A stretch of 64,000 nucleotides of DNA from Aplysia californica (Eukaryota; Mollusca; Gastropoda; Aplysiida; Aplysiidae): positions 1,786,934 through 1,850,933 of the forward strand of contig NW_004797277.1 in the NCBI RefSeq assembly GCF_000002075.1. Reading direction: 5' to 3'. Position 1 is the first letter of the stretch, and each line of letters starts with the position of its first letter. The notes below the pieces were generated by a model. The model made no database searches. It was not told the DNA's origin and saw only the letters and a list, made by a program, of their open reading frames with translations. The position numbers and the translations under genes are program-made. Positions 24,001 to 39,000 of the stretch are shown piece after piece.

Positions 24001-27000
24001 AAATTACATGTAGAAACTTTTTAATGATTTTTTTCTTAAGGTAATATTCTAGGCTGAAAAAAATCTGCGAAAGTTCACACTCCAAACACCACCAAAAACT
24101 ATTCCATATATTGTAAATTCAACAGTGAATTTTATGATGTTACATCTCCTCTTCACTATGTGAAAATTTTATGAAGATTCTATGATTTAAAAAAAAAACA
24201 TTTGGGGGGGGGGTTGTTTGTTTTGTTTGGGGTTTTTTTGTAAGTGCTTTACGGCGCTTGCAACTGCATAAGGTCATGCGCGTGGGACACATTAAACATT
24301 TTCAGTTGTTAGGAAAGTTGAATTTTGTCCGGATGGTGGCTGAAGCCTACTCTTTACTTTTCGATTTTAGACCACCAATGGATCTTTAACCTTCACAATT
24401 TGCACACGAGATCTTGGAGATATTTCGCCCTTGTTCAAGAAGGCTAGGGAAAAGCAGGGGTGTGGCAGAAAGACAACAGTAAGAAGGAGCTAATGAGTAG
24501 CAGTAGAAAGATTCAGTATCCCAGAGGAGGGGGCAAAGGAGGTGAGGGGGTGGGGGCAGAAAGTAGAGATGAAAGCAGACGACAGAACATTGCTAGAGAG
24601 AAGGAAAGGAGGTGAAAGAAGACAATTTTAGAGAAGAAAAATGTACACCGCTATCCGAATTCGAACCCAGGACCTATCGCATGAGATGCGAACACCTTAA
24701 CCTCTAGGCCATGAGAGCCCCAGATGAAAAATGGTGAAGTTATTGAAAAAAGTATATAGCAAAACATTGCTTTGAGAAACGGACTCTTTAAATAACTCAT
24801 ATGTGACAATATGAGGTTTGGGGTGGAGGGGGGGGGGTTCTTATGCGATGAAATAGTTGTGAGATAGGTGGAAGAAGCCAAAAATGCCTACATCTGAAGG
24901 TCAATAATTTTGTCCCAAATCCGAACTCTCCCTTACCCCACTCTCTTTAATCATACCGAGGAACAGTGTAATATTTTCTATTTTCATGCTTCATTCTATT
25001 CTAAGTGTACCATTTCAGTTCCACTTGTATATTGGTATTCTGATTTCTCGTTTTGTGTACAAGAATTGTGATTCATTGGTTGTTTCATGACAGCAAACAA
25101 ATGCTCGGCTTTAAAGAATTGTGAAGACTGCCAAGCACGGCCCAAGTGTGGATGGTGCAATGATGAATCTGAGACTGGCACGGGCGTTTGTTTTGAGGGA
25201 GGCATGAGTGGACCCATCAAACTAGTAGACAGCATGCCACAGCTTGATCAAGGCAAATGTCCTGATCTCAGCAACAGATGGTTCTTCAACAGCTGTCCCA
25301 GTATGTGTCTCAAGTATTTTTTTAGAACATGGGGAAAGAGTGCGGGGGGTTATGGTTTCACTTCTCACTCAGCTGTTTTCACTGCCTGACAGAAACAAAG
25401 GGTAACAAAATTCTGAGAGACCTCTCCCAAGGTAACCTCTTGGCAAGGGTGGAGTGACCTTAATGCTTCATACTTTGAAGATACAGCAAAAATTAAGATT
25501 TGCACTTTGGATAAATGGCAGAGGTATCTTTTGTGTAATATATTATTCTTTTGGTAGTTACTTTGACTTGATAAAAAGCCAAATGTTAGAGCTGTGTGAG
25601 TTGATTGTTGTTGGGTTTTTTTGTTGTTGTATTGTTATGTGTTCCTGAACAGTTCTTTACAAGCTCACTTGTAATTATGTTCTACAGAATAACCCGTAAT
25701 CTATTTACTTATTGTTGTATCGTCTTAGTATTTTTGTTTCTTTGCCTCTAAACTGAATGTCTTTTTTTCATAATATAACTTAAACGTTATTTATTGTATA
25801 ACATAATACATTTTGTTTTCATGAGTTATTTGTATTTATAGAAGTGAGAAACATATTTTGAGACCTGAATGGCCTTTAGACCAGTTTTCAAGATTTGAGT
25901 TAGCACATGATTCTAAGTCACGGACAAGAAAGAGTACTATGATATCACAGTTGTTCTCTCCAGCAATTGCTGGTTCCCTATTCACTTCCGTGTGGCTTTG
26001 TATACCTGTTAAGTAGGCAGCATATGCTAGATGGCATTTGTTTAGTTTTTAGGACAAGATTGTCTTGGTATGATTCGCATAAAACTATGTATTTCTGCAT
26101 CTGTGGGCCAATTTGTCGGGTCTGTGTTTAAGGGTGTCAATGGTTAGCAAGTGTTCTGATGAGGCTTGCCTTTTCTGCTTCTTTGTAACATTGCAATTAG
26201 CATTATCTGTTCCATCGGAAATGTTATTGTGCAGATTTTCTAAGTGGTGCTGCCCAATGCAGCATGTATTACAGTTTCTGTGCATGGTCAGCCTCTTTCA
26301 ACACTGATGTGTGGATGATTGGATGGTGCCATTAATAAGTTCTGTTTCATTTCAAAGCAATTTGTTTCTTTTTCATCTTACTTTTTCCAAAACACTGTAA
26401 TGTCTAATGTCTACATGCTTTATGTAGGAAATGGTAAGTCAAATTAACAGATGAGGATCATGTGGAAGGTTTTTGAAAAATGATGGGAAGCTTTACAGTG
26501 AGTCCTTGTAACAACTGTATTCTTTTTTTGTGTTTCAGAGTGCCAGTGCAACGGTCATTCTATTTGCAAAAATGATTCTGACATTTGTGAGAACTGCACT
26601 TTCCCGATGTACGGTACGTTTACAAATTATTTTGAATGGGTGAATTGAACCATCTTTAAAATATTTTATTATATATGGTGGACAGAAATAAGTTTTGTTC
26701 TAACTCTGTTTTCTGTGGGTGGTTAGTGGGTGCTCTGGTGTGGTTTGCTCCTTTTTTACTTTCAAACCACTATCTTCCTCATCTCTCCTTTTTTGTGTAT
26801 GTTACTTTATTGTAACACCTTTAACTCTTTAAACCCTGAGTTTTTTTCCACCGTTTCCTGGAGTTTTTTGTACAGCAACCTAAACCTGATGTCTCATTAT
26901 AACCCCAAAAGCTTGCCTTCAACTTCTAAATGGCGGAAACAACGGCTTAGTCATTACTAAAAAAACTTGGTTCGGGAATAAGTCCGAAAAACAAGCAATA

Positions 27001-30000
27001 ACTAGCACAAAATGAAATAAAACAGTTATCACTAGTATCAAACGCTGGGAGCTTCCGATGGGAGCGTCTGATGGGGAACAAGGTTGTTACTGCGGGACTC
27101 TCCCAGCGTCCGATGGGGTTTAAAGAGTTAATCTTTGGCACTTATATGACATAATTGTGTTGCAAGTGCTGTAAAACTCTTACAAAAACTGAACTCTGTT
27201 TTCTTGGTGGAATATGGTTGAAATTTGTTTTTGTCTGTGAAGTCCAAGGTTAATATGTGTGTAATTGAAGCCTTGAAAAACTTCCCTTAAGTTGAGATTC
27301 TGTGTCTAAGTTGTTTTTAATGTTACTGTAGGAATACAAGAGCTAGCATCTACTTTCTAGATCTAATATCAGCAACATATTAAAGCTCCACTCACTCGAC
27401 ACTGACAGAGAAAACAAGTTCAGATCTCGAGACTTTGTTGTTTTCGTGAAGACCACTTTATTACGTATGCGCTCATCAAGGAAGTTGCTAGTTTCAAATA
27501 CACAGATACTAAATTTCGGAACAGTACACTAAGCAAGTTTACCGAACAGCATGGGACGTGAGACATGAGGATAACAAGGATAGACGCCACATTACTCCAG
27601 GCATTGTCTGATTCAAAATGTTCCACAGTGTGAAGAGACATGCTGTGAATATTTAATGATGCCCTTATGTTATGTTAACTCTTTATCTCTGGCAACCCGC
27701 TCCCAGCGGCTCTCGGCCGGAACTGGTGAGTCACTGGTAGCGGCTCGGGCACATTTCATACAGCGACTTCAACATCAAAATACTTTTCGGCAAAGTTTCT
27801 TTTACCGGAAGTTCATTCATTAGATCAAGTTCTATCATAATAGGTTCGCTAGTTTCAATTTAATGACCCATTTAGTGACATTTTTGTCATTTTAGGTTTA
27901 CTACCAAAATTTTAGGCCCAGGCGTAGTGGGTTCACCCTCCTTGGAGATAAAGAGTTAATTAACATTCCTTGGGAAAACTATTGCGTTATTGAGGAAAAT
28001 TAAATGTAAAAAAGAAGGAGGAATTAATAATAGCCTTTAGAGTAAAAAAAGACCAGTTGTTACCACTATTTATTAAAGATGAGGAGGTGGAGGCGGTAAG
28101 CTCTTACAAGTATATTGGTATAACAATTGATAATAAACTTGACTGGCATCCCCACGCTACTCTTGTGCATTAAAGAGTAAATGAAAGAATGTTCCTTTTA
28201 AGGAAATTAAGAAGTTTGCGTGTCGATAATAAGATTGTGTCCCTTTTATACCATTCGATGATTGAAAGCGTGCTATTATTTTGTATTTGCTGCTGGGCTG
28301 GGAATTGTTGGGTGAAAGATAAAGAAAAATTTTACAGGACCATTAAGAAAGCCAGTAAGATCTCTGGATATGATTATTGCTAGAATCACCACAAGTATAA
28401 AAAAGATAAAAAGTATTATAAACAACCCATCACACCCCCTTTCCCACGCAGTGGCAGATATGTACCTCTAAAAACAAAGAAAGAAAGATATAAAAGAACT
28501 TTTTTACCTTCTAGCATAAGGCTATTTTCAGAATAAGCATAGATGTGTATTGCTCTTTAGAGTATGTATCTATATAATTCCAAAGGTCTTTTTATTAAAT
28601 TTCTGCATGTGGTTGAATGATGCATCTGATGTGATTAGTACATTTTGTCAGCTTTACTTCTCTTTTCATATTGAAATTTAATGAAAGTAATATATAATTT
28701 AAATTTGTATGTATACCTGCCTGTGTTTTTACTGTCCTGTACAGCCAAGAAAAATTTCCATCTAGGATAATAAAGTTTTATCTTATCTTAAATTTTTGTT
28801 CCCCGAAAGCAGTCTCAAAAGCTACATCTCTTACAATAATCTGACCTTTTATTGTGATGCCTAACTTGCATTTGATAATCATTATGAGAATGAAAGTGTA
28901 AGTAAACATAATTTAAGAATCAAATGTATTTTAATGTGCTCTTTGTTTTCCTTTAAGGTCCTCATTGTGAATATTGTGAGGATGGCTTCTATGGGAACCC
29001 GGAGAGCAATGGAACATGCAAGCGTGAGTGTTATTGTCACTAGATTGTGCCAATGTTATAGTGTCAGAATGCTGGATGCAAGGTCATTCTGAGTTTCAGG
29101 ATTATTAAAGTGATCCAGTGTTTTTCTTTTTTTGTTTGTTATTTATATCCCCTTTTTGTAGGCAATGTTTAAATTTCTTTTTGTCTGGAATGTCTGTGGG
29201 GTTTTTTTTCTGTTTGTAGATGAAATGATGGGGTAAAAAAACATTATTTTCACAAGGTATAGATGTGAATGTTTAGAGAAAGATTGTATTTGGCTCTGTG
29301 AATATTGATGACTGGGTGCAAGACTCCAACTAATGCCAAATCACAAAAAGGCTTTTGTCAGTTTTGCATCCAGCAATTGATAGGAAGAAAATGTGGAAAT
29401 TTGTTGCTAGTAAAGCATTTTTTAGAAAGAATTAAAGGTTTGAAATTCTCGATGGCAGCTATATTTTGTTGGAAATGGTTCATTAAAGAAATTGTCAATT
29501 GGTGCAATCGAGTAGTACTTTGTAGTAAAAAACATTTTATGTTTATCACTGTTCTTAGACTCAAAGGAAGCAGTAGAGCCTATCAGTCCATTGGTTTCTG
29601 TAAAATCCAACAACACTAGTTGCATGGATCTCTTATCTCTGTCTTGTGCATTTTTTCTTCATATTTTCACTTCATTTCTTTATGTCCAGCCTGTTTCTGC
29701 AATGGTCAAGCTGATTCATGTGATCCTGTTACTGGCAACTGCTACTGTCGGACACGCGGGGTCACCGGCAAAACCTGTGAAAAGTAAGAGGCGTAATGGT
29801 TTGTGTTTAATTGTGAGTAAAGAGAAGCACATTGTCACAACCGTAGCTACTTAGTAATGAGAAAAATCAGAGGGGGAAACAAAAAGGGGTAGTAAAGAAG
29901 TAGTACCTACTAGTGGTGCCCTCCAAATGGCTGTGTCTTGTGTAGTGTTTTTATTTAGCTGTGAAAAGGATATCAATGCCATTGAAGATGAAGTGCCAGA

Positions 30001-33000
30001 TCAGTTTTCGAGAAGTGTTTCATACAGTCCTTGTGTCTCTTTAATCAAAACCAAAAAGGATGAATGGTTGACTTTTATTAAATAGGAATACTCAGAATAG
30101 ACCTGAGCATGTATACATTTGGTATATTTATTTTGGGGTTTTGTTGGGGGGGGGGGGGGGGGGGGTTATCAGTCAGTATTAGTCACTGGCTGAAGAAGCA
30201 GATTCTATTTTTGCCTGCAGTTGAGATTGATAGGGAATATGTAAGGAGAATGGAAGAGGGAGAAGAGCAGAGGAGAATGATGTACAGAAAAGTGGAAAGA
30301 CCTGGAATAATATCAAGAAGCTTGTTCAAAGATAAAGAAAAATAGAAAGTTTTTGTCGAGGGCCTGATCCAGGTTGAGAAAGGCAATGATGATGAGGTGT
30401 AAGGAGAAATACAACAACACAAAATATCACCTGTACATATTTTAGCTTTTTTTTTCCTTTCAGTGTCTGTCATGATTTACCCAGTCAATTTTTGTTCCCA
30501 ACTATTTTGTGAAAAGTTAGTGACAGCTTTTTAGATATAGAATGTTTGTTTAGATATAGAACGTTTGTTCACATCTAGTCAGTGCGGTACTTAGTTTAAT
30601 TTTATTCTCCCAGTGATTCATTTTTAGCACATCCTGAAAATTTGTGTTACACATCGTACAACATACCTTACGATTTAATTCGTCACATGTTGTGATTCCA
30701 TTCAAAATACTTTTTAAAATACAATTACACACATCCAGGGATTCAATTCTAAGCGTGTGATTATATCATCATTCCTTGTCTCTGTGCAGGTGTGACACTA
30801 CTAACAGATATTCTGGCGACCCAAAAAATGGTGGCTTGTGTTACTGTAAGTCCAGATAGTTTCTGTTGGTGAAGAGAAATTTTTCAGAACTGAAATATGA
30901 AAATGCTTTTATGACTGTTCTATTTTCAGTGTTGTTACTGAAAGTGTTATGTTTCATATTGACAAAGCAGTTGGCAATATGTATATTTCTTAATGTGATA
31001 TTGTTATTATTTGATCATTTAAAGTGGAAAAGGTATTTATCAGATATATTTACTTTTGAAACAACAATGATTGTTTAAAGTTTTGTTGTAATATTGCACT
31101 GTGATCCTTATGGGGAGTTGTATGATAGGGACTATAATGATTCAACCCTTATAAGTTGAATTATAAGTAATGAATCTGTTTGATTCTGGATTTTAGTATA
31201 AAAAAATAACTTCTCAAATCCAGAATATCATGAGATTTGGAACAATCTAATCCAAGTTTGTGAGGTCATATTTATTTTGATGTAAAAAATATATATCTTC
31301 TGGTATTATTAATTCTAAAAGAAAAAAGGGAGGGTGAGAAAGTGCGCATATGTTGCTGTTAGTCATGTGAATTGAGTATGGATGTCAAGAATAAGGAGGG
31401 CTATCTTGTTTTATCTTTCTTCATTTTTCTTGAACCAGATGAACTGAACACAGACTTCCAGTATACTTTTAATTTGTCCAAGAAAGAAGATGGCAACTAT
31501 ACGCAGATCAATTTCCTGAATGCGCCAACATCTGTAAGTCTGCTATACTGTGCCAAATATTTGTCTTAGGGACAGCTAGCAAAGGCAAAAGGGACCTACA
31601 GCTGATGGTTTTGTAGCCCACTTCTTCCCTTATCTTTTATGTTTTTACATGGACAGAACATTTTTCATCATATGACTGATTGTGAAATTATATATTCCAC
31701 TGCACGCAATGTTTTGGATATCTCATTATTTTTCTTAATTGATTTAAATTATTTGAGTTTTCTTATATGTTCAGTCATGACATATGCCAGTTTAATTTGT
31801 TCAGGTTTAATTAAATATTTTATGAATTCCATAATATTCTGAAGCTCTGAACTGCTGAAACAAATACATTATTTCTTGCAGAGTGACAAAGACGTTGACT
31901 TCACTCTGAATTGTTCCACTCCTGCATTGATAAACATAACTTACAGATCAAGTAAGTTTTCAGTATTTTTTTTTTTTTATTAGCTAATTTTAGACTCGCA
32001 TTGGTGGTTTGATATTTATTTTTTGACAAGGGTGTCTGCTGGGGAACCATCTTTGCTGTTAATGTAGAAGCCACTAACAGTGTGAATAGTATACAATAGT
32101 GCACCAGCTTTGTCAGAGCTGTTCATGGAGCTTTAGTTTTGTGAATAATCTTAGGGACATTGTTTATAGATTTATCTTTGTGGAGCAGGACAAGTTTCCT
32201 AAGATACCGTGTACTCCAATTGTGTAGAACGATTTTTATGTTCTATTGGTTGTTCGTGTTTTAGTCACAGCACCACCATCTTAAGTTATAATATTCTAAA
32301 TTCTTATCCGCAACTTACTTTACGGGCTAGTATTGTTCAGCCTATTATCAATCTCTGTCCCCAGTTTTGCCTCCTGTTAGGGAAACACTGCTGTTATCAT
32401 ACTTTGTACTGCCTTACTTCTAGGGAAACACTGCTAGTATTGTACTTTATACTGCCTTATTCTTGAATGTGTTTCGTATACTTCTGTTTGTTTTTTCTAG
32501 TTCTTAATGATTTATCAATGTCTTGTAGAGTCCTTCCCAGAGGAGAAGGAGTATGTGAGTGGTCGCATATGTGACTACTTCCGCACTAAGTTTGAACACA
32601 AGAACCATGCCTTCGGGGGCAAAGAGAACACTACCTTCTTGGTCTATGTGTACAACTTTAGGACACCATTCATTTTGCAGGTAAGCCTATTTACATCTAT
32701 CTTATGAACTAAATATAAAACCAAAAAAAATTATCTGAAAAACTTGAATGACTCGGCCTCTGGGAAAAGTTTATCAATTTAGAATGGCGCAATAGACTCA
32801 AAATGAAAAAAAAAATTGATGTAATCGGTCCATTTTATGAAAGGTGTAAATTTTATCCACATAACCATCTCATGGGGATATCTTGGCTATGGATGCTCAG
32901 ATCATCATACTTTTGCTAGCAATAGCAATGAAAAATCATAATTTTATCCCAAACACAACGTTACTTCCTTGGACTGCGGTTTAAAAATTTTTTTTAATCC

Positions 33001-36000
33001 ATTGATAAAAAGTTATTGGGATTGTTTGTTCCAAACTTTTGGACTTTTGTGTGGGAAAATATCGCCAAAAAGTGGGACGTTACTTGATGTATTTTGAAGA
33101 AAAACTGTGTATAAGTCAGTGATGAATTGGAGCATATGAATGAAACTTGACATCTTTTTAGTGCAGAATCTAGTTCTATTATCACTTTTTTATTATCTTT
33201 ATTACTTTCGATTTTTAAGACAAATATTTACGTGAAAATTTGTTAAATTGCACAACATCGCTTGAACTGTAACCGATTCGGGGGCACAGGCTTGTGAGGC
33301 ATTGTGGAAAATTATGTAAGTTTTCAACTCATCTTTGCTTAAAAACTACTTTGGTCTAATTTTGAACATGCTTGGCAAAAATTAGTTGAATTTACTCTAC
33401 CTGATACCGAAACGATATAACTTCGATCTTAAAAAGAATCAGCGCTGTTCCATGATCACCCCTTCTACAACTTAACAAAGCGGTATAGGGAAAACACGCA
33501 ATGAACTCATTGGTGACGTGTTTAGTTTTAGGTGGCCAATCACATGCCACTTAGCAATCACATGCCTTTAGCATGCCGGCAGGATAGCTTGCTCAGTTTG
33601 TGACCCAGTTTCCGACTAAGTCTTTTATCACTGAATGGTTGATAACTTTAAGTTGATATGTAAAATGTACTGCACACAGAGATCTGAAATTAGACAGCAA
33701 TAAAGAAGACATTTGGAGTGCCTGCCTGGTTGACAACCAATCCACAGCTCTTAGTATTTCAGAAATGGAAGAAAATCATACAAACACAGCAATGTCTCCA
33801 GTTCTAGAAATATGTCGGCATTTGACACTGGCATGTAGTAAGTTTGGCCGCTCCTTTAGTTGGTTGCCAAGTTTCATTAATTTTTGTCTATGGGTTTTCC
33901 CGTAACTACTCAGAATTCCCATAACTATACTCAGAAGAAAGCCACCTCTAATCCCGAACTGCCCAAAAATTACCCCTCACACGGGACCTGATGTTCGACC
34001 CAAAGTGCCACTGGCGATTGGCATTGCTACTTTTGCTATATTTACTTTCATTACTAGAATGGTATATTTAAGAACTTATGGATATACGTTTTTTTACTTG
34101 TAAGTTTCCCTTCTCAGGGTTGTTTGAAACTTAAACTGATTTTGCATTCAGAATTGCGGGACCCTCTGTTCTCGACGCAGGACATTTTATTTTATTCTTA
34201 AATTGTAAAAAGTTACTGCAATGAATGTTTGTGAGAGAGAAACTTGGAAGTGTTGAAATGCACAATCCTCCTATTCAGAAAGATATAATTGAGAATCATT
34301 GTACAAGTGAAATCAAAGCCAGATGGCACACTTTTGGTCGATAGTACTGGGAAAAGATTTTACTCTGACTTCAAACAGAATCTGACTTTCAGTCATTGTG
34401 TTTATGTAAAAAAGTAAACATGAAATGCCCTGATGTTGTTACTTTTGAATTTCTAATCGCGTACTCTAAAGTTGAATCCTTGCGAGTGAGGAGGTAACTA
34501 AATGGTATTTTCTTTTTCCTTTAGCAATAAACACATAAACTCCTATCTGATATAACAGTATCTTCACTCTTATGAGGCTCATGTTGATTTCAATTCTACC
34601 ATATGAGTTGATGATATTGCTGTTAAGGTGTTGCGACTTATTAATAACTAAACATTTGTTTTAAAATGCATTTATTAATGTTTACATTGATGCAGTGTAT
34701 GAGGACCTCTTTATGTAGCTTATGAACATATCATCTTTATGAATTTTTCAGATATCTTTCTCCCAGTTTCCTAAAATTGATCTAGTTCACTTTTTCGTAA
34801 CATTCTTTAGGTATGTAAAGGTCCTATGCCCACGTCTAGTGCAAACCCACTGATCTGCTTGTGTCCCGTTCTCTGTAGCTCGGATCCAGTGTCTGCATTG
34901 ATGTTGTGGCTTGGACATGTTGATTTGATGCATGTGGGTGTAGGTTTAACCCTCATTGTAACAATAGCCTGTCTTCAGTTTTGCTTAACGGTTCATTTTC
35001 ATTTCAACATGAGTCTTGTCAAATTGTACAAAATATAACAAAGATGGGGTATTAAATGGTAAATGAAACTGGAAATCAGAAGCTTTCACTTCAGCTTTTT
35101 ACTTTAGAAGAAGATGGCAGGCCTACGTTTAACACCCACATGTGACAAATCAAGTTGTCTAAAGAGGGGAAATCCTTTCTTCTTCCTGTCTTTTTTCTGG
35201 CATTTCATTTTTGTTTCCTGGTTTGTTTCTTTTGTTGCTCCTTCATTTATTTCTTTGTGGTGTCATAAGCCTGTCACTAATAGAAGGTGTTAGATGTAAG
35301 TAGAGATGAAAGATCAGGGAACTGCTTGTGAGATAAGATAAAAGCCGCATTTTGACGCTCAGAAAGTGGTAGGTCGGATAGTAAATGAATTAATTGAGGT
35401 TCAAAATGATAAAAGGATACATAATTTCAGTGTACAGTTTAGTCACACACTAATATTTATAGGTGTCTAATCAATATAGCATAATAGGGAAAACACAACT
35501 GTTTTCCTGTAAGAAAGGTTTATGCCTAGTGAAAACATTGCAGGAGAGAAGTGCAAGATAAATTGTAGGAATTGAATGACGTACATGAAAAGTTTGAATA
35601 TTTTGACAGCTTAGTTCGAACAAGGTATGATATCTTTTCTTAAGCTGGCTGAGAATGGCAGAGAATGAAGATCTGTGATGGCTGCTATTTGTTTTTGGAT
35701 CTAGCTATTTAGGAAGAAGTTCAGTAGATCTCTGCATTGATTCCTTCAAGCCTCAATTATTGTAGTGCTTAAGCTCTGTCCCACCTCAGCTCAGATTTCA
35801 TCCATTTAGGTCATTCAAGGATCCTGAAAATTTGCCGTTGATATCGATGTAGTGGAAAGTTCTCCAATATTTCTCTTGTGGCTCTCAACAACGTGATTAC
35901 TTTTTAGGGGTTGAGTGTTTTTTGGACCTGAAGCTTCACAAATCAACTCACTTGAGAGTTAAAGCTTTGACACAGCCTTCACAGCGCCTAATGCCCTCAG

Positions 36001-39000
36001 CCCTTCACAAGGCTTTCATTCACAACCCTCCTGTTCAAGTACCTCTTCTCACACTACTTTCCGTGCCAGCACATTAACATACATTAACATGAGCACTTAA
36101 AGTGGTAAGGGAGTCTCAAAAGGCTATCAAGTTGGTTTTACAAATGGTAGGTAAGTCAAATGGAAAAAGTTTATTTTGTGTTGCAAATTTGCTTGTGTTG
36201 TAAGTGACTTTCAGGCTCTCTGATCCTTCCTGCTATGAGCATCAGTGCTTCTTGTCATTGCCCTTTTCTTATGCAAGTCCCTTCACTACCATGGCTTTGC
36301 ATATTTGTGTCTTGTCAAAGTTATATTGGTCTTGAAAGTTCTCATTGTCTTGCATGTAACTTAGTGTTGGCAACAGATATAGACTAGAGGGAGAATTTGC
36401 AAATTCAGTAAATGTTGTGCTCATTTTGCATTTTGTTATGGCTGTTTTTCGTCCCTTTGTTTTGCTTTTATTGTGAGTGAATCTTGTTGTTTGTTTGTTT
36501 TGGTTTTTTTCTCTGTTCCCGTGCACTGTGTGGGCAGTTGAAGAACAGTAACCAGTTCCCCATGTCCAGCCTTGGTCCATGCTGCAATAATAGGCTCCTT
36601 GTTTTTGTCCATCACTAACAAGACAATCATGCATGTGCCTATGTTTGATGTGTTTACCTTTTCTTTACAGATTTCTTTTGTTCAACCGGATAAAATCAAT
36701 CTTCTTAAGTTTTTTATAATTTTCTTTAGGTAAGTTAAAACATTTATGGTGTGAAATGTTTATTCATATAACCATGCTAGTGGAATGGAAGAACTGTCTG
36801 AAATGTATACACTCACTCTCTCACTGTTATCCCTTATCATTTCACTGTTGTTGAGAACATTCAAATTGTTTGTGTTTTGAATATTGTCTTTTGAGGTGGT
36901 TGTGCAGAGAATTTGTTTTCTTGTCTTTTTATAATTTAACTGAAGCATGACTTTGACTCTTGTATGTCTTCATTAGTTTTTTTCACTCACCGGTATTCTC
37001 TCCCCCTCTCTCACTCTCTCTCTTTTTTGTTTGTTTATTTGTTACTTTGTCAATAAATGCAAATTAGTCTGTAAATATAAATAAAAGAAGCATAAATTCA
37101 GGTTTTATGTCTACCTTTCTTATGTGCTTTCTCTCAACTGCTTTAATGGTATCAACAGATTGCATTAAGAGTTAAAAGCTGAGACAAAAGATGTGAAAAC
37201 TGATGCTGTTGTCATTCAGGAGATTTTAAGAACAATCGGAAAACATTATTACTCTGGAGTCTGGGTGCAACTTTCAAGATAAATTTGTGCCCGCATTCAG
37301 TTCATTAACAGCTAGCAGACATTCGGTGTGATTTCTTTGTAATCTGGGGTTTTTTTGGTAACATCTTATGTTATCAAAGTCTTTGTTTCATTAGCTAAAA
37401 TCTGATTCATCTAGTTAAATGACTTAATAAATTTTATTTTAATTTCTGTCAACTCAATTCAAGTTCAGTTTTATACAATAGTCCCTAAGTATTTGCGTCA
37501 TCTGCACTCTGTGCATGAAAAAAAGTCACTGCTTTCTTGTAGATAAAGAAAACACTTTATTGAGTATTTTCTGGCAGAGCATGGCTTGGGGTGTAATTGC
37601 ACTGTCCTTGAAGCTCTTCTCTTCTTTTGATGATATTTTGCATAAGAAAGTGTTCTGTAGAGAGAATGTAGAAAAGATAAAAGTTGTTTTATTATTTTTA
37701 AATTCCCATGCATGGAGTACAGGTAATTTACACCTCAGTTTAGAAAAAAATGAAAGATTTATACCTTAGTATGCCCATTCAATCTATTTTATAATCTTTA
37801 CGTCATTTTGTGAAACTTGTATTTTTAAAGTTTCATCACAAATGGCGTTTGTTTCATTTAGTTGAAACTCAATCTCAGCACTTGTCAGTCACCCTCCAAA
37901 TAGCTGTTTTATTCCATCTCTACAGGCACTTTTCCACCCTTTAATCAACATGCAATGCATCTTTTCTTTTACCTCTGTTAATGAGATTGATTGATTGCTT
38001 ATGTAAATGAAGAATACCGATAATGAAAAGTGAAATGACTTTGAAAAGTTTGCTACTTTCATAGTTAATTTTATAAGGCCTGGCAAAAGTTGAAATGTAT
38101 GCTTTGAAATTAATTTGGACCTATGTTAGTAATAACAGATTCATTGTGCATGACAAGTCATGAGTCGGGGGCAGATTATGTTTCAGTAAACTGTTGATCT
38201 TGATTTTGTTATCACCTCTTTGTAGTGTTATGAGTTTTAGGATCAGGTATGTAATTAATTTTTAAAATATATTTTATTAAGCATGTAATCAGGGAAAGCT
38301 TTAGACAAATCCAAAACAAAACTTATGATTCAAAGAATTCTGTAGTGTCTGCAGTATTTTATTCAAACCCAATCCTACTCTTACTGGTTTTTCTACCTTT
38401 TTCAGCTGTTTTCTCTCGCTGGTGTTGATAGCAGCAGCACTGTGGAAAGTAAAACACAAGTACAACAGCTACAGGCGAAGACAGGTTGGGACAATTTATA
38501 GAACGTATTTTCAACTGAGGGTTTATGGGAGTCCAATTTTGTTCTTGGAATTTTTGTTGTTGTTGTGAAAGTTTAGTCATTTGAAAAAAAAAATAGAATT
38601 CACCAGTGTCTGTGGGGTAATGGTTTTAAACATTTTGCTGTCACACACAGAAGATGTGAGTTTGATTCCCATGTGTGGGGAATTCTTATCGAGTATTTCA
38701 GTCTTTCTGCTGGGAAGTTCTATCCCTCTCACAGGGTTACCCTGACAGGCAGGGTTGAAGCAGCACACCTCCTAAATATTGTGAATATTGATGACCGGAG
38801 GGTAAAACATCTTCAGTTTTGTGGGTCTTTTTGGTCCTTTTTTATATATACATTTTATAAATTCACATATATTTTAGTTATGTTAAGCTAATTCACTGGA
38901 CTGGTTCTTTTTGTGGAAAATTTCTGTTCGTTCAAAATTATTTTTAAAAATGTTCCTACTTGAAATGTTTCCTTTTAGCCTAGTGTCTGGTGGGGAACTA

